Of a stretch of DNA of 64,000 nt, positions 54,194 through 62,700 are shown piece after piece. The notes below the pieces were generated by a model. The model ran no database searches, was not told the DNA's origin, and saw only the letters and a list, made by a program, of their open reading frames with translations. The first letter of the stretch is position 1, and each line of letters begins with the position of its first letter. Source of the stretch: CAZLMW01 sp964560875. GTDB taxonomy: Bacteria > Myxococcota_A > UBA9042. The stretch lies in contig CAZLMW010000008.1 in the NCBI GenBank assembly GCA_964560875.1, positions 1 through 64,000 on the forward strand, in the 5' to 3' direction. Made by a program: the position numbers and the translations under genes.

Positions 54194-54310
54194 ATGGAAA
54201 GCTCTTGCACGGCGATGATGGTTGCGTCGGTTGACCCTTTGATCACGCTCGCCCTGGTCGGTTTGGGCCTGATGGCTTTGCGTTGGCGGCGCGTACAACG
54301 AGGCGCATGA
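54194..54310 (+). CDS. Possible 38-residue membrane peptide, CTERM-like
   Basis: The frame encodes MESSCTAMMVASVDP followed by a hydrophobic helix (LITLALVGLGLMALRW) and a basic end RRVQRGA. This is the shape of a protein-sorting tail (hydrophobic segment plus Arg cluster, as in CTERM signals), but here it stands alone. GAGG precedes the ATG at a slightly long distance. It might be a genuine small membrane protein or the leftover end of a lost gene. Confidence 0.35.
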   Translation: MESSCTAMMVASVDPLITLALVGLGLMALRWRRVQRGA

Positions 54311-54321
54311 GCGAACCGCCG

Positions 54322-55755
54322 TCAGGTCACGGCTTGATCGTAGCGATGCGTGCCGAGCGCTAGCTTCTCGAGCTCGACCCGACCCTGCTTCCGGCTCGAA
54401 CCGCCGAGCACCGCGTCGATGTAGTCGGGCTCGTGGATGCTCGCTACGTCGAATTCGAGCCCCGTGACCACGTCGAGCGGGAATCCCAAGACGGTTGGCG
54501 CGTCGTCGGCTCCTTCGGGATCTTGCTCGAGCGTCAACTCGAATCGTCCGTTGTCGAACGGGTCACCGGGCGCCATCTCGACGATGCAGATGCGCTCGCG
54601 CAGGCCGGCCCGTTCCCGGTCGAGGGCGCGATGGATGCACAGCGGGTTGTTGCCAGCCTTGCCGAGGGTCACGTGGCTCGTCCAGGTGCATCCAGCCAAG
54701 CATGTGTCGGCGTAGTAGCAGCTTTGGCAAAAGCCCCAGAGATCGTCGCGCGTGCGGTTGTTGAGATGGGCGATGCCGTCGGATTGCAGGGCTTCGGCGA
54801 GACGCGTGTCGCGGAAGGTCCCGCTGCCATAGTGGTGGTGCGTCAGCGACGGGCAGCTCTTGATCTTGCCGTCCGCCTCGAGGCCGATGCTCCACTTTCC
54901 CGCCGAACAGCCCTGCCAATGTGCACCGCGGTCGCCGCCGTGACGGAGAGCCGATTCGTACGGGCCGAAATAGCCGATGTTGTTGCCGGGAAAGAGCCAG
55001 ACGTCGCCGGGCACAAGCAACTCGCGCTTGATCCAGACGAGCAGCGGAAAGAGCTCGAGCAACTCATAGGGCTGCAGCAGCAGGTTGGGGCGGTCAGCGC
55101 TGTGGCCCATCGGCACGGTGAGCTGGATTTGCCAGGCCTCGCTCCCCATGTCGACCAGCAGACGCGCGATCGCGGCGAGCTCCGGCATGGACAAGCGGTT
55201 GATCTGGGAGTTGGTGGCGAGGCGGATGGGTGACTGGGCCACCTTTCGTGCCGCGGCGACGGCGTTGCGCCACGAACCCTGGACGCCGCGCTGAGCGTCG
55301 TGGGTGCGCTCAAGGCCGTCGATCGAAATCGAAATCGTGGAAACACCGGCCATGACAGCGCGCGCGATGCGTTCATCGTCGAGGTTCATGGCGCCGGTCG
55401 TGATGCCGCACCGCATTCCTCTGCGCGTGATGTCGGCGGCGATGACGTCCCAATCGTCGCGGAGGTAGGCCTCGCCACCGATCAGCGTGACCTCGCGAAT
55501 GCCAACCTCGTCCAGCTGCGCGACGACATCGAGGCACTCGGCGGTCGTGAGCTCGTCGGGTCGCGCAGGTCCGGCGCGGCTGCCGCAGTGTTTGCAGCCG
55601 AGGTCGCACGCCAACGTGATTTCCCACACAGCATAAAGCGGATGCGGGTTGTCCCAATCGATGGCGGTCGGCCGACGAGCGATGACGCGGGGCTCGTTGC
55701 CTTCCGATGCGGCGCCAATCGGCGGCGAAACGCGCCGGTATTTCTCGCTGACCAT
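54322..55755 (-). CDS. Radical SAM/SPASM peptide-maturase-like protein
   Basis: 477 residues. The N-terminal radical SAM motif is ACDLGCKHCGSR (CxxxCxxC), followed by VTLIGGEAYLRDDW. The SPASM region holds the auxiliary-cluster cysteines: GCSAGKWSIGLEADGKIKSC, then FCQSCYYADTCLAGC and NPLCIH. A C-terminal extension of about 80 residues has no recognised motif. Such enzymes usually install thioether, C-C or related crosslinks in a peptide encoded next door. Here the neighbour, 30 bp upstream and on the same strand, is a lipoprotein with repeated YGxP motifs, the probable substrate or partner. Confidence 0.88.
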   Translation of the reverse strand: MVSEKYRRVSPPIGAASEGNEPRVIARRPTAIDWDNPHPLYAVWEITLACDLGCKHCGSRAGPARPDELTTAECLDVVAQLDEVGIREVTLIGGEAYLRDDWDVIAADITRRGMRCGITTGAMNLDDERIARAVMAGVSTISISIDGLERTHDAQRGVQGSWRNAVAAARKVAQSPIRLATNSQINRLSMPELAAIARLLVDMGSEAWQIQLTVPMGHSADRPNLLLQPYELLELFPLLVWIKRELLVPGDVWLFPGNNIGYFGPYESALRHGGDRGAHWQGCSAGKWSIGLEADGKIKSCPSLTHHHYGSGTFRDTRLAEALQSDGIAHLNNRTRDDLWGFCQSCYYADTCLAGCTWTSHVTLGKAGNNPLCIHRALDRERAGLRERICIVEMAPGDPFDNGRFELTLEQDPEGADDAPTVLGFPLDVVTGLEFDVASIHEPDYIDAVLGGSSRKQGRVELEKLALGTHRYDQAVT

Positions 55756-55785
55756 GCCGTCGCCGGGGCGCAGGTATTCGGACTA

Positions 55786-56484
55786 CTAAGGATTTGGGGG
55801 AATGCCGTATTCCGGGGCTGGCGGCGGGTCATCGGCGGCGTCGTCGTCCGAGCCGGCGTCGTCGCTCTTCTGCTTGATGTCGACAGGCAGGCCATACAGC
55901 GGCGCGACGGGGATGTCCTTCTTCTTCGCGTCCGTGTTGTTGGCCGATTGGGTGTCGTTGGCCGATTGGGTGTCGTTGGCCGATTGGGTGTCGTTGGCGT
56001 TGCTGCCCGCGTCTTCGACCGAACCCGTATCGTGGCTCGTATCTTCGAGCGGCGGGCCGCCGTAGAGCGCGACGACGGGGGCGTCTTCTTTGACGTGGGT
56101 GTCGACGGCGCCGGCGTCAATCGTCGTGGTGACATCGGACGCACTGCCAGCGTCGGTTGCTCCAGCGTCGGTCGCGCTGCCTGTGTCTTTGTCGCTGCCC
56201 GCATCCGCGGCCACGTCAACCGGCACACCATAGACCGGAGTCGCGGGTGGTCCTTCAGGTGTCGAGCACCCCGTGATACCGGCGAGCGCGGTCGCAAGGA
56301 CACCGCCGGCAATGCCCGCGTGATTGCGCAGAATCGCGAAAACGTTATCGCCCTGCGCAGCGACACGCAGTCCGACTTTGCAGAACGGGCAAACGGTGTC
56401 GTCGACCGACTCAGCGACGTAGATATGGGTGCGGCAAGCTGGACATTCGACCAGCCCCGCCCGCGAGATGCGGATTGGTGCCAT
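55786..56484 (-). CDS. Zinc-ribbon lipoprotein with four YGxP motifs, probable radical SAM substrate
   Basis: 232 residues. The N-terminus carries a double CxxC zinc-ribbon (ECPACRTHIYV, TVCPFCKVGL). A hydrophobic segment ending in ITGC follows, like a lipobox displaced by about 55 residues. The rest is an Asp/Ser/Ala-rich linker punctuated by TPVYGVPVD, VALYGGPP, APLYGLPVD and APEYGIPP. Repeated YGxP blocks beside a SPASM enzyme recall the radical SAM-associated lipoproteins of Bacteroidetes, which bear one such block after the lipidated Cys. An 18-bp DNA repeat encodes NDTQSA three times. Start 56484 has GAGG 5 nt upstream. First gene of the two-gene operon. Confidence 0.75.
   Translation of the reverse strand: MAPIRISRAGLVECPACRTHIYVAESVDDTVCPFCKVGLRVAAQGDNVFAILRNHAGIAGGVLATALAGITGCSTPEGPPATPVYGVPVDVAADAGSDKDTGSATDAGATDAGSASDVTTTIDAGAVDTHVKEDAPVVALYGGPPLEDTSHDTGSVEDAGSNANDTQSANDTQSANDTQSANNTDAKKKDIPVAPLYGLPVDIKQKSDDAGSDDDAADDPPPAPEYGIPPNP
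55939..55992. repeat. 18-bp tandem repeat in the YGxP lipoprotein gene
   Basis: Three identical copies of gttggccgattgggtgtc; on the coding strand each encodes NDTQSA. Confidence 0.9.
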
Positions 56485-56751
56485 GATTGCCTCGCGCGAC
56501 CCAGGGACTGGTCGCCGATTGGTGGAGGCCGGGCGGTTGCCAGCCTCGAACACAGTTGTATCTCAACCCGGCCAAAAGCAAACACGCCGCCGACCACAAA
56601 AGCAATGTAACGACGATCATCGCAATGCGGCAGCACCCGCGGAGCCTCGCGCCCCGGCAACTCCGATCGAACCTGAGCCCATGACGCCGCGATGGCGTGG
56701 GGGAACGTGGTTGCGCTACACTTGCGCGATTCTCCCCTCCTGGAGGTAGCG

Positions 56752-59700
56752 ATGGTTTCGATTCACCGCGCGGTGCGCCCGTGCGGGCGACGCCGAGAAG
56801 AAACGACCGTTCAGGCGGGATCGTGGACCCTCGCTCTGTGCCTCGCGGCGCTGCTCGCGGCACCCGGCTGCGGCGGTGACGATGAGGTCGTTGCTGGCCC
56901 TACGATCGACGGCACAGCCACGACACCGGACACGAAGCTCGACACCAACATCGCAAGTGACACGTCGACCGGAACCGACACGGCCAGTCTCGAGGACACG
57001 AAGGGTGCGGTCGATGTCGAGTCCCCGCTCCCCGACACGGGCAGCGACGACGCAACAACGCTCGACGACGCTGCGGTCGGGGCAGACACGGATGACCCGA
57101 ACGCAGGAGATGACGCGGAACACGCGGCCGATACAGAAGACAGCGCTATTGGTCCGCTCCCCGACGTCTTTCTGCCGCCTTCCGACGCGGGTTCAAGCAG
57201 CGGCGGCGATCCAGATACGGTGGTCGCGACGCCCGACTCGGGTTCGTCCGGCGGGGGAACGGACAGCGGGACTTCCAGCGGATCGAGCGGTGGAAATGAT
57301 GTCGGCTCTTCCAGCGGCGCAGCAGACGCCGGGTCGACGTCGGGTAGCAGCAGCGGCAATGACGCCGGCTCGTCGAGCGGTTCGGGCACCGATGCCGGCT
57401 CGTCCAGCGGCTCGGGGACCGATGCTGGGTCAACGTCTGGCTCCGGTGGCGGCACCGATGCAGGGTCGTCCAGCGGCGTGGACGCCGGGCCGAAAGACTG
57501 CGGCAAGTGTGACGACGGCAAGACGTGCACGGACGATTCCTGCAACACCACGACCGGCAAGTGCGAATACGCCTCGGCCCAGGACGGCAAGCCCTGCGAC
57601 GACGGGAAGAAATGCACCTTGACCGACGCATGTAGCGCCGGCACGTGTGTCGGAAAACTGAAGGACTGCAGCGACAAACTCGACTGCACAACGGACAGCT
57701 GTGACGCCGCTTCCGGCACCTGCAAACACGCCGCACTTCCCGATGGCGACGCGTGCGACGACGGCGACAAATGCACCGAAAACGACGCCTGCGGATCCGG
57801 AAAATGTGCGGGCAAGGGCAAGGTCTGCGACGACGGAGAGGTGTGCACGGACGACGCCTGCGACGGGAAAAAAGGGGCGTGCTCAGCCAAGCCCGTTGCC
57901 GGTCCCAAGACCTGCGACGACGGCGACAAATGCACCGACAAAGATGCGTGCAAGGCGGGCAAATGCGCTGGCCTGAAGCTCGACTGCAACGACAATAACC
58001 CGTGCACTGATGACGGCTGCGACGCGAAGTCGGGCTGCACCAAGAAAGCGAACTCGGCGACTTGCGACGACGGTAGCAAGTGCACGACCGGGGACACGTG
58101 CCAGGGCGGGCTTTGCGTCGCCGTGAAGCTGGCGTGCGATGATAAGAACATCTGCACCGACGACGCCTGCGATCCGGCCGCTGGGTGCACGACGACCAAC
58201 AACGACAAGATCTGCCACGACGGTGACAAGTGCAGCAAGAAGACGTGCAAGGCAGGCAAGTGCGACGGTGTGAAGGTCGGCTGCGACGACGGCAACGTGT
58301 GCACGCACGACAGCTGCGATTCGGCCAAAGGCTGCGTGCACAAGAACAACGCCAACACCTGCGATGACGGCACCAAGTGCACCAGCAAGGACGGCTGCAA
58401 AGACGGCAAATGCGAAGGCGCGAAGGTCGACTGTGACGACAAGAACGTCTGCACGACCGACAGTTGCGACGCCAAGACGGGCTGCAGCAACGTCAACAAC
58501 TCGGCGGACTGCGACGACGGCAACAAGTGCACGAACAAGGAGGTGTGCTCCGCCGGCACGTGCAAAGGCGCCGCCATCGCGTGCAAGGACGCCAACGTCT
58601 GCACCGACGATTCATGCGACGCCAAGACCGGCTGCGTCTACCAGGCCAACACCGCCAAATGCGACGACTCCAACCCGTGCACGGCCGGCGATGTGTGCAA
58701 ATCGAAGACGTGTGCGGGGGCCGGTATCGACTGCGGTGACAAGAACGACTGCACGCTGGACTCGTGTTCGGCGGTCCCCGGCCCCGGCGGCAAGGGCAAG
58801 GTCGCCAAGTGCGTTCACAAACTCGGCCCGGACGGCGGCAAATGCACCGACGGCAACCTCTGCACCAAAGCGGACGCTTGCAAGGCAGGAAAGTGCGCTG
58901 CGACCGTGGTGACGTGCGACGACGGCAATCCATGCACCGCTGACACCTGTAGCGCCAACACCGGCAAGTGCTTGTTCGCGGCCGTCCCCAACGGCACGAG
59001 CTGCGGCGACGGTTTGGCTTGCGTCAAGGGCAAATGCAGCAAGACGTCTTCGGGCGCGACCGTGGTGGCCGGTGTGGGTCACTCGTGTCTGCTGACCACC
59101 AAGGGCGACGTGCAGTGCTGGGGACGCGGCGTGTTCGGCGTTATCGGCGACGGCAAGAAGAAAGACACGAGCAAACCGGTCGCGGTCAAGACAGCCGGCA
59201 AAGTTATCGCGCTGGCCGCTGGCGACTACCACAACTGCGCGGTCATCGAAGGCGGCAAGGTCCAGTGCTGGGGTCGCGGCACCTACGGGCAGCTTGGCTA
59301 CGGCAGCAAGTCGGACCGCACCTCGCCCGCCACCGTCAGCAAGGTAGCGGACGCGGTTTCGGTCGCAGCCGGCTCCAACCACACGTGCGTCGTGCATAAA
59401 TCCGGCAACGTGAGCTGCTTTGGCTACAACGCCAATTACCAAGTCGGCGACGGCACGAAGTCGTGGCGGTACAGCCCCGTTCAAGTCGCGGGCCTCAGCG
59501 GCGTCGTGTCGCTGTCAGCCGGCATTCGCCACACCTGCGCGTTGAAGCGAGATGGCTACGTTTGGTGCTGGGGAACGAGCCTGGGCGGCGTGCTCGGCAA
59601 CCCGCGGCGCTCGGTCAGCACCCGGCCATTCATCGCCGCCAACCTCGCCGGCCAGGCCGGAGTCGGCGCCGGTTCGGAACACCAATGCGCGGTTTCGCGG

Positions 59701-62700
59701 GATGGTGTCGGCCGCTGTTGGGGCATGAACAACTACGGCCAGTTGGGCACCGGCAACAAGTCGGGACGGCCCACGGCGACCGCGGTGGCTGGGTTGGGCA
59801 AGATCGTCCAGATTACGGGCGGACGCTTCCACGGATGCGCGCTCACAACCGGAGGCGGCGTCGCTTGCTGGGGACGCAATACGCGCGGGCAATTGGGCGA
59901 CGGATCCAAGGCCGAGCGCCTCAAACCTGTGGTGGTCAAGGGGCTTTACGGCATCGTCTCGGTCGCAGCCGGCTACGAGCATACGTGCGCCGCACGTGCT
60001 GACGGATCGGTGATTTGCTGGGGACGCGGCGACGCGGGTCGACTAGGCAACGGCGCCATGAAGGACTCCCTGGTACCGGTCGCCATCTTCGGAGCGCAGG
60101 GCCCCGCCACACCGGCCAAGTCGTGCAAAATCGCCAAGGATTGCGCCGCTTCAGGCGAAAACTGCCTCGCCGCCGTGTGCCTGGGCGGCAAATGCGTCTA
60201 CAAGCCGGCGACGGACGGGTCGCCATGCAACGACGGCAACGCGTGCACAGCCTCCGATGTGTGCAAAGCGGGGTCGTGCAACGGCGCGCCGGTCAGCTGC
60301 AACGACGGCAACTCCTGCACGAGCGACTTCTGCGCGCCGGCTGGCGGACAGTGTCTCTCGGCGCCGGTTGCGGGCAGCGCCTCGTGCGGCAAGGGGATGC
60401 TCTGCAGCGGGGCCGTTTGCGCCAAAGAACGGAAGGTCTGGGCAACTGCGATCGTCGCGGGTCATGCGCACACGTGCGCCCTGCGCCCGGACAAGACCGT
60501 CAGTTGTTGGGGACACAACGCGTTTGGACAGCTCGGCGTGGGCAACAACGGCTCGCGCAGCTCACCGGGAAAAGTTAGCAACCTAACGAATGTCAAGACC
60601 GTGAGCGCGGGAAACTACCACACCTGCGCCGTGGATTTCAGCGGCGCCGCCTGGTGTTGGGGTCGTGGCTCGTACGGACAGCTCGGAACGGGCAAGACGG
60701 CGAGCAAGAACACGCCGCAGAAAGTGCCGGGAATCTCGGACGCCATCGCCGTGTCGACGGGCGACGAACACACGTGTTTGCTGCGAAAAACAGGGCAGAT
60801 CGCGTGTTTCGGTCACAACGCGTGGGGCCAGTTGGGCGACGGCACAAAGGACAACCTCACCATCGCGCTGACCAACAAGGACATCGACAAAGTCGTGCAG
60901 GTCTCCGCCGGACACTCGCACACCTGCGCGCTTCGCACGGACGGCGGCTTGTGGTGCTGGGGCACGTCAAACTACGGGGGCCTCGGCATCTCGGGGCTGA
61001 ATGCGACGTACAAGCCGCGCCCGGTCACGGGGCTGACCGCCATGGCGATGGTCGAAGCCGGCTATCACATGACCTGCGCGGTACGCCTCAGCGGGCAGTC
61101 CTACTGCTGGGGGCTCGCGAACTATGGGCAAACCGGTTACGGCGGCAAGTCGTCGGGGGCGTTCCACCGTCAAATCAAGGGTGTCAGCGACGTGAAGGCC
61201 CTCTCGACGCGGCGCTTCCATGCCTGCGGCATCGGGCCGGATAGCAAGCTCTGGTGTTGGGGTCTGGGCAACCGCGGGCAGCTTGGCCAGGGCAACCTGT
61301 CGACCAAATACAGCCCGGTTCGCGTCCCGGGGATGGACCACGTCGTCTCGGTCGCGGCCGGCGGAGAGCACACGTGCGCGCTCTCCCAATCGGGAGTCGT
61401 CCATTGCTGGGGATGGGACAACAGCGGCGCGCTCGGCCTCGCCGACAACGTCCTCAAAGACAGTCGCTGGCCGGCATGGGTGTGGGGCACCGAGCCCGCA
61501 CCGTACGGGTCCAAATTATGCTCGACGGCAGCGCAGTGTGCCGATGACGGTAACGCCTGCACGGTCGCGCAATGCCAGGCCGGCAAGTGCCAGCATGTGG
61601 CGGGTGGCAACGGTCTGCTCTGCAGCGATGGAGCAGCTTGTACGACAGGTGATAGCTGCGCGGCCGGCAAGTGCATCGGCACACCGCGCACGTGCGGCGA
61701 CGGCAAGAATCCATGCGCGGACGGGCGCTGCGCGGTCGTAGTCGGCGCCTGTATGGATGTTAGCAAGCCCTTCGGCAGCAAGTGCGGCGACGGCAAGGTA
61801 TGCAGCGCGACGGGATGCAGCGGCAACGCGGCCGGGTGGGCGTCTGCGGTCGTCGCGGCCGGCAACCACAGCTGCGCTCTGCGCCAGGACAACACAGTCG
61901 CCTGTTGGGGCCACGGTGGACGCGGCCAGCTCGGTAACGGCAGCAAAGCCGATCGCACTTCACCGGTGGCGGTCTCCGGGCTGAAGTCGGTCCAACACCT
62001 GTCGGCCTACGGCAACCACACCTGCGCCGCGACCAAGGACGGCAAGGTCGTCTGCTGGGGTCAGGGCGGCAGCGGCCAGCTTGGTCACGGCAAGAACTCC
62101 GACAGCACGACGCCCGTGGCAGTGGCCGGTCTCAAAGACATCGTCAGCGTCGCAACCGGTAGCGCTCACACGTGCGCTGTCGACAAGAACGGCAAGGCGT
62201 GGTGCTGGGGGTACGGCGCGTACGGCGGACTCGGCAACGGCGCCAACAAGAACGCGAACAAGCCGGTGCAGGTCATCAACGCAGGCGGCTTCGTCGAGCT
62301 CGCTGCGGGCGCGCACCACACCTGCGGCTTCAGCAAAGACGGCTACGCGCGCTGCTGGGGAAGCAACCAACACAAGCAGCTTGGCGGCTACCCGTATGCG
62401 CAGCTCTGGTCGCCCTTGATCACCCCGGGGCTGCGGCGTGTGCGGTCGATCACGGCCGGTCACTACTTCAACTGCTACGTCAGCGGCAACGGCGGCGCGA
62501 AGTGCTGGGGGTACGGTGCCCACGGCCAACTCGGCTACGGCGGCACCGCGACAACTTCGGGCAAGCAGACGGTCAAGACCCTGACCGACGTCATGCGTAT
62601 CGACGGCGGCCTCTACCACACATGCGCCATCGACGGTTCGGCCGGCTGGTGCTGGGGTTATGGCGCGCTTGGGCAGCTCGGCAACGGCAGCAAGACCAGC

